Assembly (NCBI RefSeq): GCF_015477605.1
Contig: NZ_JADLQX010000012.1
Location: 124,001 to 188,000 of the forward strand
Reading direction: 5' to 3'
DNA length: 64,000 nucleotides
Origin: Nocardia amamiensis
Lineage (GTDB): Bacteria > Actinomycetota > Actinomycetes > Mycobacteriales > Mycobacteriaceae
Below are positions 9,292-18,126 of this stretch, piece after piece. Within the stretch, counting starts at the first letter, position 1. Each line of letters opens with the position of its first letter. The notes beneath the pieces are model-generated. The model did no database searches. It worked only from the letters and a program-made list of their open reading frames with translations, and was not told where the DNA came from. A program made the position numbers and the translations under genes.

Positions 9292-9432
9292 TCTTCGCCG
9301 CAGCTCTATACGCCGATCGGGCGAGCAACTCAGGCCAATGACTGGCCCCCGGTTATCGACGCCTGCCGACAGGAAGGCTCTGGCCTACACACTTGTGTGG
9401 GTGAAACCGGCCCGAATGACGTGGGAACCAAC

Positions 9433-9455
9433 GCTCACGCCGTATCAGCGTGAGC
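9433..9455. terminator. Hairpin between convergent genes
   Basis: Perfect 8-bp stem GCTCACGC/GCGTGAGC with a 7-nt loop, lying between the kinase operon (plus) and the GNAT gene (minus). There is no clear U-tract, so its use as a terminator is inferred from position. Confidence 0.45.
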
Positions 9456-9489
9456 CGAGGACGTCCGAGAAGGACGGCGCCTACCGATC

Positions 9490-10341
9490 TCACCGATTGG
9501 GAGACACGCTGGAGTCGAAGACGTAGTGCGCGAAGTCGTGGGTCGGGTGGAACCCGATTGTGCGGTAGATCCGGGTAGCCGTGGCGTTGGCCGTGTCGGC
9601 GAACAGGCAGACGTCCAAGCCTTCGGCGCGGAGCAGCTTCGCCACGTGCGCGGTCACGGCGCTGGCATAGCCGTGCCCGCGCGCGGCGGGCGGGGTGTAG
9701 ACCGGCCCGATCCGCGACCAGCCTTGGACCGGAATCTGGTAGGCGGCAAGGCTCACCGGCCCGCACTCGCGCTCCCACAGCCACCAGCGGCCCGCGAGGA
9801 TGCGGCGACGGATTGCGGCCTTGCCCAGTCCGGGTCCCATCTCCAACTCCTCGCGCATGGCGGCCAGCCATGCCTGCAACAGCGCGATATCGGATTCGAC
9901 CGCCTGACGCGGGTTTCCGGCCACGTCGGGTATCCGCAGAGTGCCGAGCGCGTACAGCCTCGTCGTGGAGGACTGGCGAATTCCCGTGCCGAACAGCGCA
10001 CACCAGTGCTGGGCGAAGGCGGTCGCGTCATCGGCGATGCCCTCGACACCCGCGCTGTCGGGAACCACGTCGGCCAGCGCCGCGGCCACCGCCGCGATGC
10101 TGTCAGGCGGTAGCTCACCGAGGTACACGTCGCGACGCCCCACCCGCATGGCGGCGCCGATCACCGAATCGTCCTCGTCGTGGATCGAGAGGAATCGCGA
10201 CGGCTCCGCCGGAGCGTCGAGCCCCGTGACGTGATTGGCGATGCTGGTGGTGATCACGGTATGGCGCAACGGATCACGCAGCAGGAACGACCCGGCGCGC
10301 GAGCGGAACTCGGTGGCGTCGGTGGTGATATCGATCCTCAT
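9490..10341 (-). CDS. GNAT-family N-acetyltransferase
   Basis: About 283 aa. The C-terminal half holds the acetyl-CoA-binding GNAT fold (GPVYTPPAARGHGYASAVTA, an R-G-x-G-x-A pyrophosphate loop, then FADTANATATRIYRTIGF). The N-terminal half resembles the predicted-acetyltransferase group that has an extra N-terminal domain. The ATG at 10341 (MRIDITTD) is preferred over one at 10410, which would run into the next gene. The substrate cannot be predicted. Confidence 0.85.
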   Translation of the reverse strand: MRIDITTDATEFRSRAGSFLLRDPLRHTVITTSIANHVTGLDAPAEPSRFLSIHDEDDSVIGAAMRVGRRDVYLGELPPDSIAAVAAALADVVPDSAGVEGIADDATAFAQHWCALFGTGIRQSSTTRLYALGTLRIPDVAGNPRQAVESDIALLQAWLAAMREELEMGPGLGKAAIRRRILAGRWWLWERECGPVSLAAYQIPVQGWSRIGPVYTPPAARGHGYASAVTAHVAKLLRAEGLDVCLFADTANATATRIYRTIGFHPTHDFAHYVFDSSVSPNR

Positions 10342-10384
10342 GCAGATCACGGTAGGCGCCTGAAACCTTGCGCGCCCTGATTTT

Positions 10385-10666
10385 TCAGCCGGCTTCGCCA
10401 CCACCCGCACGGAGCTTGAGCAGGACCAGCCCCGCGGTGCACGCGAGAATGAGTCCGGCCACGGTGATTTCGACGTGCAGGCCCGCGATGCCCAGCACCG
10501 CCCCGACCAGTCCGCCGATGAAGATCAGCCAGGCCAGCGTCCGCGACAGAATCGTGGACAGCGTGCGCGCCTGCTGATTCGACGCCAGATGCTGTGTAGT
10601 TGCCGACACCGCATCTTCCGCGGCGCGGGATGACCCACGCCGGGAGGCTGTCGAGTAAGCTCCCAT
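10385..10666 (-). CDS. Small two-helix membrane protein
   Basis: 93-aa hypothetical protein. The hydrophilic N-terminal third (MGAYSTASRRGSSRAAEDAV) is followed by two hydrophobic segments, roughly LAWLIFIGGLVGAVLGIAGL and ITVAGLILACTAGLVLL, and a short cytoplasmic-type tail. The second of two adjacent ATGs is chosen because GAGGAG lies 6 nt before it. No domain is recognised. It lies 43 bp upstream of the GNAT gene on the same strand and may be co-transcribed with it. Confidence 0.65.
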   Translation of the reverse strand: MGAYSTASRRGSSRAAEDAVSATTQHLASNQQARTLSTILSRTLAWLIFIGGLVGAVLGIAGLHVEITVAGLILACTAGLVLLKLRAGGGEAG

Positions 10667-10857
10667 CATCTACTCCTCGATGACGCCGGTCAGAGAACCA
10701 CTGTCACGTTCTCACACAACGTGTCTCTCAGCCCGATACCGGCGTCTCACGCGTAACTTTGCTCACACACGCTACGACTCCGGCACGCCGGAAGATAGCG
10801 ACACGTGCCCGCGACACGCCGACGAGACCAATTCGATATCTGAATTATCAGCGTTTA

Positions 10858-10875
10858 AGGCGCCCTCGGGCGCCT
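10858..10875. other. Short GC hairpin in the divergent intergenic region
   Basis: AGGCGCC/GGCGCCT stem of 7 bp closed by a CTCG tetraloop, between the minus-strand membrane-protein gene and the plus-strand lipoprotein gene. It is about 85 bp upstream of the lipoprotein start. It could be a small terminator or an untranslated-leader structure; no function is assigned. Confidence 0.35.
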
Positions 10876-10958
10876 ATCCCAGCGACCGCTCACCTCGCTC
10901 GACCAACCGGCCTCGAGTAAGGTGAGGCCACTCGATACACACGAGGAGAGTGTCACCG

Positions 10959-11387
10959 ATGGAGAGCAGCAGGGCCAAGATCGCCGGTCCGGCGATCGCC
11001 GCGGGAGCGGTTTCCATCGGACTCGTCCTGATCGGCGCGTGCGGGGTCGGCAAGCACGACACCTACGTCCCGCCACCGCCGCTGAAGGCGGGTCAGCATG
11101 CCGAGCCGGTCGTCCGGGAGGACACCACCGGCCCGACGACCCCCAAGGTGATCATCCCGCCCTCGCCGACCTGGAAGATCGCGCCGTACAACCAGCAGCG
11201 CGCAACGCCGTTCGCGGGTTTCATCACCAGCACCTCCGCCGACCCCTCCGCCCCGGTCGACGACCCCGCCCACGCCGCGCCGCCCGGGGACACGCGGCCG
11301 CCGGCCACCACGCGAGCGGCCGAACCGTCGGACGAGCCGACCGCAACGCCGCGCAGAACCACCACTGCGCGAGACGAAGAGGAGTGA
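10959..11387 (+). CDS. Proline/threonine-rich lipoprotein
   Basis: 142-aa exported protein of unknown function. The N-terminus (MESSRAKIAG, then a hydrophobic stretch) ends in the lipobox IGAC with C28, so lipidation at the outer face of the plasma membrane is predicted. The mature part is low-complexity, rich in Pro/Thr/Asp/Arg and likely disordered. The ATG at 10959 is chosen over GTG 10950 because GAGGAGAG lies at normal spacing before it. It ends against a strong hairpin shared with the convergent acyl-CoA dehydrogenase. Confidence 0.7.
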   Translation: MESSRAKIAGPAIAAGAVSIGLVLIGACGVGKHDTYVPPPPLKAGQHAEPVVREDTTGPTTPKVIIPPSPTWKIAPYNQQRATPFAGFITSTSADPSAPVDDPAHAAPPGDTRPPATTRAAEPSDEPTATPRRTTTARDEEE

Positions 11388-11390
11388 CCT

Positions 11391-11421
11391 GCGGTGGTGT
11401 GCGCGAATCGCACACCACCGC
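11391..11421. terminator. Bidirectional hairpin terminator
   Basis: Perfect 13-bp inverted repeat (GCGGTGGTGTGCG and its complement) with a 5-nt loop. It lies exactly between the ends of the lipoprotein gene (plus) and the acyl-CoA dehydrogenase (minus). It lacks a long U-tract, which is common for high-GC actinobacterial terminators. Confidence 0.7.
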
Positions 11422-11427
11422 ACAGTC

Positions 11428-12552
11428 CTACAGCTCGGGCAACTCGTAGTCGCCGACGCGGGCACTGAGCACCCGCAGATGCTCGAGGCCACTGCCGAGG
11501 GTGCGCTCGATCGCGGTCAACCGGGCCACGTAGTGGCCGACCGGGTACTCGGCGGTGACGCCGATGCCGCCGTGCATCTGGATCGCTTCCTGCCCGATGT
11601 GGCGTGCCGCGCGGCCGACCTGCAAGCGCGCCCGCGAGGCGATCACCGGGTCGTCGGCGCCGTCGGCCAGCGACGCGGTGGCGTACAGGCTCATGCTGCG
11701 CGCCAGTTCCAGCGAGACGTACATGTTCGCCGCGCGCTGGGTGAGCGTCTGGAACTTCGAGAGCGTGACGCCGAACTGCTTGCGCTGCTTGAGGTACTCG
11801 GTGGTGAGCCGCAGCGCCTCTTCCATCGCGCCGACCGACTCCGCGCACAGGCTCGCCTGCGCGTGCGTGAGCACCGAGGCGATCACATCGGCCGCGTCCC
11901 CCTCGCCGAGCCGCTCGGCGGGCGCGTCGGTCAGTTCCAGCTGCGCGCCGCGCTGGCCGTCCACCGTGCGGTAGGCCTTGCGGACCACGCCCGCCGCGTC
12001 CGGCGCGACCAGGAACAGCCCCACCCCGCCGTCCGGCAATACCGCGCTGACCACCAGCTCGTCGGCGCTGTCACCGTGCGGAACGGGATTCTTGACACCG
12101 GTCAGCGTGTACGAATCACCGTTCGCGGCGGCCGTGGTCGCCAGTTCGGTGGCCGGCCAGCGCACCCCGGGCTCGGCGTGGGCGAACGCGAGCAGTTTCG
12201 CGCCCGAGGCGACCTCCGGCAGAATCCGCTGCCGCTGCTCGGCGCTGCCCGCCTCGGCGATCAGCCCACCCGGCACCAGCACAGCGTCCAGGATCGGTTC
12301 GGGCGCGAGCCTGCGGCCGACCTCTTCCAGCACGACCATCGTCTCCACCGGACCGGCGCCGACGCCGCCGTCCTCCTCGGCGAAGCTCAGCCCGAGCACG
12401 CCGAGTTCGGCGAGCTGACGCCACACGTCGCGGCTCCAGCCCAGGTCGGAATCGGTGATCTTGAGCCGGGACTCGGCGTCGTAGGTGCGGGCGAGCAGGT
12501 CGCGAACCGTGTCGCGGAGCATGACCTGTTCATCGGTGAGATCGAAATCCAT
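11428..12552 (-). CDS. Acyl-CoA dehydrogenase (second subunit of a pair)
   Basis: 374-aa flavoprotein fold starting MDFDLTDEQVMLRDTVRDLL. It has the family's C-terminal helical region (EYLKQRKQFGVTLSKFQ; QMHGGIGVTAEYPVGHYVARL). It lacks the usual C-terminal YEGT-x-x-Q-R segment and ends AIERTLGSGLEH instead. Such shortened partners occur in heteromeric dehydrogenases of actinobacterial sterol side-chain degradation (FadE/ChsE pairs). It starts 9 bp after the larger dehydrogenase gene, so a two-subunit enzyme is likely. The acyl-CoA substrate is not known and a steroid role is only an analogy. Confidence 0.9.
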   Translation of the reverse strand: MDFDLTDEQVMLRDTVRDLLARTYDAESRLKITDSDLGWSRDVWRQLAELGVLGLSFAEEDGGVGAGPVETMVVLEEVGRRLAPEPILDAVLVPGGLIAEAGSAEQRQRILPEVASGAKLLAFAHAEPGVRWPATELATTAAANGDSYTLTGVKNPVPHGDSADELVVSAVLPDGGVGLFLVAPDAAGVVRKAYRTVDGQRGAQLELTDAPAERLGEGDAADVIASVLTHAQASLCAESVGAMEEALRLTTEYLKQRKQFGVTLSKFQTLTQRAANMYVSLELARSMSLYATASLADGADDPVIASRARLQVGRAARHIGQEAIQMHGGIGVTAEYPVGHYVARLTAIERTLGSGLEHLRVLSARVGDYELPEL

Positions 12553-12561
12553 GGTGACGCC

Positions 12562-13734
12562 TCACAATCCGAGGATCGTGGAGGCGATGATGGTGCGCTG
12601 CACCTCGCTGGAGCCTCCGTAGATGGTTGTCTTGCGGTAGTTCAGGTAGCTGGGGCCGCTGCGCTGCGCCCAGTCGGGCGAGGCGATGTCGTCCGCCTCC
12701 ACCGGGATCGCGTCGGGTCCCGCGATGTCCAGCAGCAGCTCGGTGGCCGCCTGCTGCAGCTCGGAGCCGCGCAGCTTCAGCACCGACGAAGCCGGATTCG
12801 GCTTGCCGTCCTCGGAGTTGGAGACCACCCGCAGCTGGGTGAGCTCCAGCGCGAGCAGTTCGTTCTCCAGCTCGGCGACCCGCGCCGCGAACACCGGGTC
12901 CTCCAGCAGCGTTCCGTTGCCCGACCTGATCTGGGCCGCGTGCTGCTTCGCGACGCCGAGCTTGACCTTGGTGCGGCCGACGCCGGTGATGCCGGTGCGC
13001 TCGTTGCCGAGCAGGAACTTCGCGTAGGTCCAGCCCATGTTCTCCTCGCCGACCAGCTGATCGGCGGGCACCCGGACGTTCTCGAAGAAGACCTCGTTCA
13101 CCTCGTACCCACCGTCGATCAGCTTGATCGGACGGATGGTCACGCCGGGCGATTTCACGTCGAACAGCAGGAACGAGATGCCCGACTGCTTCTTCGCCGC
13201 GGTGGGGTCGGTGCGGACCAGGCAGAAGATCCAGTCCGCGTACTGGGCCAGCGTGGTCCAGATCTTCTGGCCGTTGACGATGTAGGAATCGCCGTCGCGG
13301 ACCGCGGTGGTGCGCAGCGAGGCCAGGTCGGAGCCGGCGTCCGGCTCGGAGAAGCCCTGGCACCACCAGATGTCCAGCGCGGCGGTCGGCGGCAGGAAGC
13401 GCTCCTTCAGCTCCTGGGAGCCGAAGTGGGCGATCACCGGGCCGACCATCTGCGCGTTGAAGGTCAGCGGCTCCGGCACCGAGGCGAGCTGCATCTCGTC
13501 ATGCCAGATGTGCCGCTGCATCGGCGTCCAGTCCTTGCCGCCCCACTCGACGGGCCAGTTGGGCACCGCGAGGCCGTGGTCGTTGAGGATCTTCTGCGTG
13601 GTGACGATGTCGTCGCGGGTCAGCTCCCGGCCTGCGCGCAGGCGCTCGCGGATGTCCTCCGGGATCTCGGTCCGATAGAACTTTCGCAGTTCGTCGCGGA
13701 AGGCGACGTCGTCGGGGGACAAGGATAGTTTCAT
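12562..13734 (-). CDS. Acyl-CoA dehydrogenase (first subunit of a pair)
   Basis: 390-aa flavin-dependent acyl-CoA dehydrogenase. It contains the substrate loop CQGFSEPDAGSDLASLRT, the FAD segment IVNGQKIWTT, and the C-terminal YGGSSEVQRTIIAS. In many relatives the last motif reads YEGT, with Glu as catalytic base; here that Glu is Gly, so the base must come from elsewhere or from the partner subunit. Together with the adjoining 374-aa protein it fits the heteromeric FadE pairs known in Mycobacterium and Rhodococcus. It is first in the operon, with about 320 bp of free DNA upstream. Confidence 0.9.
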   Translation of the reverse strand: MKLSLSPDDVAFRDELRKFYRTEIPEDIRERLRAGRELTRDDIVTTQKILNDHGLAVPNWPVEWGGKDWTPMQRHIWHDEMQLASVPEPLTFNAQMVGPVIAHFGSQELKERFLPPTAALDIWWCQGFSEPDAGSDLASLRTTAVRDGDSYIVNGQKIWTTLAQYADWIFCLVRTDPTAAKKQSGISFLLFDVKSPGVTIRPIKLIDGGYEVNEVFFENVRVPADQLVGEENMGWTYAKFLLGNERTGITGVGRTKVKLGVAKQHAAQIRSGNGTLLEDPVFAARVAELENELLALELTQLRVVSNSEDGKPNPASSVLKLRGSELQQAATELLLDIAGPDAIPVEADDIASPDWAQRSGPSYLNYRKTTIYGGSSEVQRTIIASTILGL

Positions 13735-14052
13735 ACGTAGCTCCCTGTGTGTCTCGTACGTCCCGAGTCAAACGTACCCTGCGGGAAACGTCCACTGTCG
13801 ACTGGATCACACGGAGAGGTCGCGTAGGTCACGAGCGGCTGCTATGGGCGCAGCCGGACGGAGTCCGCCGGTGTCCCGGGCCGGACCCGAGGGGAAGGCG
13901 CCGCAGGAAGGGCACAGCACGGACGTAGCCCGGCCGCACGCCGGTGTCAGCGAAGGCGGGGCAGCCGACTATCCAGTACGGCGGAACCGGGGACCTGGTA
14001 CGTTGCTGCTCGTAGATCGGGGACCAGGCAGGATTTGTATCGAGGAGAACGA
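13735..14052. other. Divergent intergenic region, no gene seen
   Basis: 318 bp between the acyl-CoA dehydrogenase start (minus) and the secreted-protein start (plus). Frames in it are short and shadow-like. It must hold promoters for both directions, but I cannot place -35/-10 boxes with confidence. CGAGGAG just before 14053 is the ribosome binding site of the secreted protein. Confidence 0.5.
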
Positions 14053-14766
14053 GTGAACGGCAGGACGATCGCACGCGCCGCCGCGGCTGCGGCTTCTCTC
14101 GGCATCGGCGCGGTTCTGACTTTCGCCGTTCCGGCGGCCGCCGAGCAGACCCCGGCGCCCGTGGACACGGGCTTGGCCCACTTGACCGAGACCGCCGGAT
14201 CCGACCCGACCGCGCAAGAAGGCGTCGCCGCGCTCACCCGGTACGCCACCCTGATCGACGCCGCCAACCTGCGTGACGTCTCCAGCGTGTTCACCCCCTT
14301 CTCCTACGCCGCGCCCACCTTCGGCTGTGGCAGCAACGGGCCGATCACCACGATCATCGCCGCCGCGACCACCGATGGATCGGGCACTGGCCGGGACCTG
14401 AACGTCCCGCCCGGTGCACTGCGGTTCAGCGCCACCCCTTCGCACCCCGGCGCGCCGCTGGCCTCCGGGCTCGTCGTCGCGTGGGTCAACGTGAACACGG
14501 GCGCCAGCGGCATCACCCCGCTCGACGATGTGACCGAATACCGTTTGCCGACGCTGTCCAAGACGGTCGACAGCGGTCCGGGCACGGTGCTGGCCTCGAT
14601 GTGGGGCATCATCGACTACCCGTTCGCGCACTGCGTGATGACACCCACAGTCGGCCTCTTCACGGTGCCCGACCGCCCGGCCCCCGCACCCGCCCCGGCC
14701 GCCCCGGCACCGGTCCCACCCGGCCCGAACGGATCCGGACCCGCACCGGCCCCCGCAACTCCATAG
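14053..14766 (+). CDS. Secreted protein of unknown function with Pro/Ala tail
   Basis: 237-aa exported protein. It starts at GTG (CGAGGAG upstream) with a signal peptide (MNGRTIARAAAAAASLGIGA, cleaved after VPAAA). The mature domain of about 170 aa has two Cys (FGCGSNGP and AHCVMTP) that could form a disulfide. The tail is Pro/Ala-rich, as in other mycolata wall proteins. No family is recognised. It stands alone, facing away from the dehydrogenase operon. Confidence 0.75.
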   Translation: MNGRTIARAAAAAASLGIGAVLTFAVPAAAEQTPAPVDTGLAHLTETAGSDPTAQEGVAALTRYATLIDAANLRDVSSVFTPFSYAAPTFGCGSNGPITTIIAAATTDGSGTGRDLNVPPGALRFSATPSHPGAPLASGLVVAWVNVNTGASGITPLDDVTEYRLPTLSKTVDSGPGTVLASMWGIIDYPFAHCVMTPTVGLFTVPDRPAPAPAPAAPAPVPPGPNGSGPAPAPATP

Positions 14767-14819
14767 CCCCTGCCAGGTCCCGGACTCCGCATACGCGCTC
14801 ACGCTCGCACTAGCCGGAG

Positions 14820-15734
14820 TTACCACGGCCCCCTCCCGAATATGACCTCGGTTCCGGACGGAATGATGAGTTCGGAGTTGTAGGTAACCCGCGACAGCTC
14901 GTCGATGGTCGTTACCTGAACCGTATCCGTCACCCTGGAATAGGTGTCGGTGTCCGGGTCGTGCACCACTTCATGCTTTGGCGGAGGCCAAAAGGAATAC
15001 ACCTCGGGAGATCCATCCGAGCCCACACGTCCCGTGGCCATCGAGACGTGGAGGGCGTCCCGGCCCCACATAACGAGGTCACCGCGTTGCGGCCTCGGGC
15101 CACCCGGCTCTCCGGTGTAGATACTGCGCTCCCCTGGAATGAGCCGATCGCCCATTCGGTTCAGCCAGGAGTCCAGCACCCCCTTCCCGAATCTCCCATT
15201 GGGATCTCTCGGCGGATCGAGCAGCTCACGGAGCGTGGGTTTATCCAGCACCCCCGCCCGAGCGGCGGCATAGCAGGTCATCTCCCAGCAGTTCAGACCG
15301 TAGTGCCGGTTCAGCGGGGCAAGAGGCCCCTCTGTTCTCAGCCACCTTTCGAGGGTTCTCAGATCATGTCGATACGCTCCGGGATCATAGTTCGCCCACC
15401 TCGCCTCACCACCTTCTCGCCGCATTCTTTCGAATTCATCCGCAATCAGCTGCGGGGCATTCTCCGGCGTCGAAATACGTGCCGGAGGGTCCGGCCACAC
15501 GTAATCAGTTCTGTCGAACTTGCCGTTGTCCGACATGCTCTTTTCATTGCCGACTCCAGCGTCATCGAGCGTACGTGAATTCACCGCGTCGCTTTCCGCG
15601 AACACTCTGGTCCCGCGCACACCTTCGGCCACTTCCTCCAGGTCACGACGGAGAATGCCACTCGCATCGCCGATTCCACGGTTCAGCCGGCGCAGCACTC
15701 CGGCAATTGTTCTGCTCAATTCACTAGCGAACAT
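14820..15734 (-). CDS. Papain-like (NlpC/P60- or LRAT-like) Cys/His protein
   Basis: 304-aa protein. The first ~75 residues are charged and helical with no signal peptide. The C-terminal part has a cysteine-hydrolase pattern: C149 in GLNCWEMTCYAA, then QRGDLVMWG, H229 in LHVSMATG, and VYSFWP. This order (NCWE, GD.V.W, HV.ATG, SFWP) is one I associate with papain-like domains found in polymorphic toxins and related proteins. It lies 336 bp downstream of the EspG gene of a type VII cassette on the same strand, so it could be a cassette effector or the surviving end of a larger protein. The function is inferred only. Confidence 0.6.
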   Translation of the reverse strand: MFASELSRTIAGVLRRLNRGIGDASGILRRDLEEVAEGVRGTRVFAESDAVNSRTLDDAGVGNEKSMSDNGKFDRTDYVWPDPPARISTPENAPQLIADEFERMRREGGEARWANYDPGAYRHDLRTLERWLRTEGPLAPLNRHYGLNCWEMTCYAAARAGVLDKPTLRELLDPPRDPNGRFGKGVLDSWLNRMGDRLIPGERSIYTGEPGGPRPQRGDLVMWGRDALHVSMATGRVGSDGSPEVYSFWPPPKHEVVHDPDTDTYSRVTDTVQVTTIDELSRVTYNSELIIPSGTEVIFGRGPW

Positions 15735-16070
15735 CGGGTCACTCCGGGCTCAGAGCGCATCCGAGTCCTCAGGCCGCTGGCCTGAGGACCGGAAAGATCT
15801 TGGACAGTGAGTTACGGAACATGTGAACGCTCAGCGTAAGTCGCGGATTCGCACGGAACACCGGAACCGGGATTCTCTGCCCCGCATCGCAATTTGCGAG
15901 CCTCGAAACAAAACTTCGCTGACCGGCACCCTGACTGTCACGCCCGGAGCTGTCCGTCTTGTCGGTGCCATGGGGATGGAGAGGGTTGGCTGCAATCGGT
16001 GGCAGACCACCGAGCGGGAGGTTTCATGCCATCCGGCGGCATGGCGCTGTCGGCAGGCGGTGCGATCGGC
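15735..16070. other. 336-bp gap between EspG and the papain-like gene
   Basis: There is no convincing coding frame here. The bases are less GC-rich than the surroundings (for example around 15825-15925), which hints at acquired or rearranged DNA. A promoter for the papain-like gene probably lies here, since the gap is too long for simple operon coupling. Confidence 0.45.
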
Positions 16071-16850
16071 TCAGCGGCGGGTGCGGAGGTATTCGTCGTG
16101 CTCGCGGTCTTCGAGGTAGTAGCGGTGAGTGAGGGTGGTGAGGCGGGTGATCTCCGCCGTCATCGCGGCGGCGTTCATCGGCTTGGCGATGATCGGGTCG
16201 CCGGTTTTGACGTAGTAGCGACCGTCCTCGTAGTCCATCCACCAGAATCCGCGTCCAAACGACGGGCGGGCGTCGACGGCGGGGCCTGGGAGCACGGTGA
16301 TTTCACCGAGGCCGCGGCGGACGCGTTTGAAGATGCGGTCGAGCTGCTGCGCGATGCTCACTTCGTGCGCCCGGCGTACCGGCCGCTCCCGGTCGGCAGT
16401 GACCTCCGCGCGGCGGACTTCGATCGGCGGGTTTGCACCGGCCTGCGCGTGCGGTAGCGCCGCGACCGCGTACGCTGCGACTTGGCTTGCGGCGCAGTAC
16501 TTTACGATCACATCCGCGCCGATATCGGGCAGCGAGCCAGGCAGCTGGGTCACAGTCGCTGCGGCCTCGCCCTGGACAGCACCGTGGAACCTGAGGGTTT
16601 GGGTCAGGCCGGGGCCGCTGAAGCCCTTCGATTCGATTCTGACCTCCGGTTCGAGCAATACCCCCAGTGCGCGCTCCAGCTCGATCGAGTGCTTTCCGAG
16701 CAGTGCGTCAACTGCCGCGTCCCGCTGCCTGGCCAAATCGTCGAAATCCAGAGCCTGTGGGCGGAATTGGATCGGATAGGGCAACCGGTCCCGGCCGTAG
16801 GCGGCACACAGGATATGGAATTCGAGGCCGCTGAATCGCCACTCACTCAT
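16071..16850 (-). CDS. EspG-family type VII secretion chaperone
   Basis: 259-aa ESX secretion-associated protein. EspG proteins bind PPE partners in the cytosol and keep them soluble for export through the ESX membrane complex. Family features are the N-terminal MSEWRFSGLEFHILCAAYGRDRLPYP region and the C-terminal GRGFWWMDYEDGRYYV strand before a helical end. Its ATG overlaps the 3' end of the PPE-like gene by 8 bp, so translation is coupled and the PPE-like product is the expected client. A second EspG lies at 35075-35923 with the same neighbours. Confidence 0.85.
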   Translation of the reverse strand: MSEWRFSGLEFHILCAAYGRDRLPYPIQFRPQALDFDDLARQRDAAVDALLGKHSIELERALGVLLEPEVRIESKGFSGPGLTQTLRFHGAVQGEAAATVTQLPGSLPDIGADVIVKYCAASQVAAYAVAALPHAQAGANPPIEVRRAEVTADRERPVRRAHEVSIAQQLDRIFKRVRRGLGEITVLPGPAVDARPSFGRGFWWMDYEDGRYYVKTGDPIIAKPMNAAAMTAEITRLTTLTHRYYLEDREHDEYLRTRR

Positions 16851-18126
16851 CGGGGTTGCTGCCGATGACCGGTGGAACCGTCCTGGGCATCGAGTCCAGT
16901 CCGGTGACTTCCTCGCCGTGTGCCTTGGTAATCAAATAGTCCTTGACGCCGGAGGTCTGCTCGTCGTCCTTGCGCTGAGCCGCGCCCGGCGCCATCCCCG
17001 GCATCCCGGCCATTCCGGGGCGACCGGAGCCGGGTGCACCCGACCGCGCGGCCGCCGCAGCCGGGGTTGCCGCGGGCTGCTGCGGTACGCCGGGGATACT
17101 CCGGCCCGGGGCACCAGTGGTATTGGGAGAACCAGGAATGCCGGTGGGGCGGCCGGTGGGAGTGCGGCCGCTCGGGGTACGGCCGGTCGGCGCTCCCGGC
17201 GTGCCGGGTGGAGTGACACCGGGAGCGTTCGAGACCGGAGAGGCGGTGGTATTGGGAGTCGACTGCGGAGTAGTGGGCGCAGTTGGCGCGGTCGACTGTG
17301 GGGTTGTGGTAGCCGCGGGAGTGACCGACTCCGGTGTGGTCCCGGCCGGTTGGGTGCCCGGGTCCGGCTGCCCGTTCTGGCTCTCGCTGCCTTTGTCGCC
17401 CGTACTGGGTCCAGCGCCATTGTCCGAGCTGGTTGCTCCTGGCACTCCGGGCCCCGACGGTGCGGGACCGGGTGAGTCGCTGATGACATTCGGCGCTGCC
17501 GGAATGACCGGCACCCCATTGTCGGTCTGGTTCGCGACCTGCCAGTACACCGTCTGGAGGACGCGCTGCGCCTCGGCGCGAGCTTCCTCGGTGGTGTAAT
17601 CGCCCGATTTCATCACGCCGTCTTGTGGAAGCGTTTTGCCCTTCAGGTCGGGCACCTGTGTGATGCCCGGCGTCAGCGCCTGGGTCTGGTGCAAGCCGGT
17701 GTACATCTCGGTCAGCTTGAGGTGGAGCAGGTGCGCGGCGTGGGTCAACTGCCCCGCCCCGTCGCTGTACTTCCGCACCGCTTCGGACGCCTTGCCCGCG
17801 GCCTGGCCCGACCACCCGCCCGCGATGGTTCGCTGCACGCTGGCATTGAAGGACTCAGTGGTGTCCCGGAAGGCGGTGCCGATCTGGAACCATGCCTCGG
17901 CGGCCTGGAGTACGGTTCCCGGGTTCATGGCGGCCACCCGCCCGATCAAGTCTTCCAGCGGAAGCGTTTCGAACAGCGCGAGGTCTTCGTTGGTGATCTT
18001 CGGCGGTTCGTAATCCCCGTCGAACTGGTCGTTACCGATGTTCGTGAGGGTGTAGATATTCGCCCGATCGCGGTTCCACTGCTCCTGCGCCGCGATGATC
18101 CGGTCCCGATACTCTTCGTAGGTCAT
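16843..18126 (-). CDS. PPE/WXG-like protein with long Pro/Thr-rich tail
   Basis: 427-aa candidate type VII substrate. The first ~170 residues are helical, with MNPGTVLQAAEAWFQIG and GGWSGQAAGKASEAV, resembling the helical hairpin of PPE/WXG100-type proteins with a W-x-G turn. The remainder is low-complexity Pro/Thr/Gly sequence ending in a basic stretch. Its start overlaps the stop of the small WXG-like gene (ATGA) and its end overlaps EspG, giving a three-gene translational chain. The protein is probably secreted or surface-bound. It matches the plan of the protein at 33789-35078. Confidence 0.75.
   Translation of the reverse strand: MTYEEYRDRIIAAQEQWNRDRANIYTLTNIGNDQFDGDYEPPKITNEDLALFETLPLEDLIGRVAAMNPGTVLQAAEAWFQIGTAFRDTTESFNASVQRTIAGGWSGQAAGKASEAVRKYSDGAGQLTHAAHLLHLKLTEMYTGLHQTQALTPGITQVPDLKGKTLPQDGVMKSGDYTTEEARAEAQRVLQTVYWQVANQTDNGVPVIPAAPNVISDSPGPAPSGPGVPGATSSDNGAGPSTGDKGSESQNGQPDPGTQPAGTTPESVTPAATTTPQSTAPTAPTTPQSTPNTTASPVSNAPGVTPPGTPGAPTGRTPSGRTPTGRPTGIPGSPNTTGAPGRSIPGVPQQPAATPAAAAARSGAPGSGRPGMAGMPGMAPGAAQRKDDEQTSGVKDYLITKAHGEEVTGLDSMPRTVPPVIGSNPDE

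Noticed and set aside
15823..16119. 98-codon plus-strand frame (MNAQRKSRIRTEHRN) between the papain-like gene and EspG
   Set aside because: It runs into the EspG coding region on the opposite strand and has shadow-type composition.
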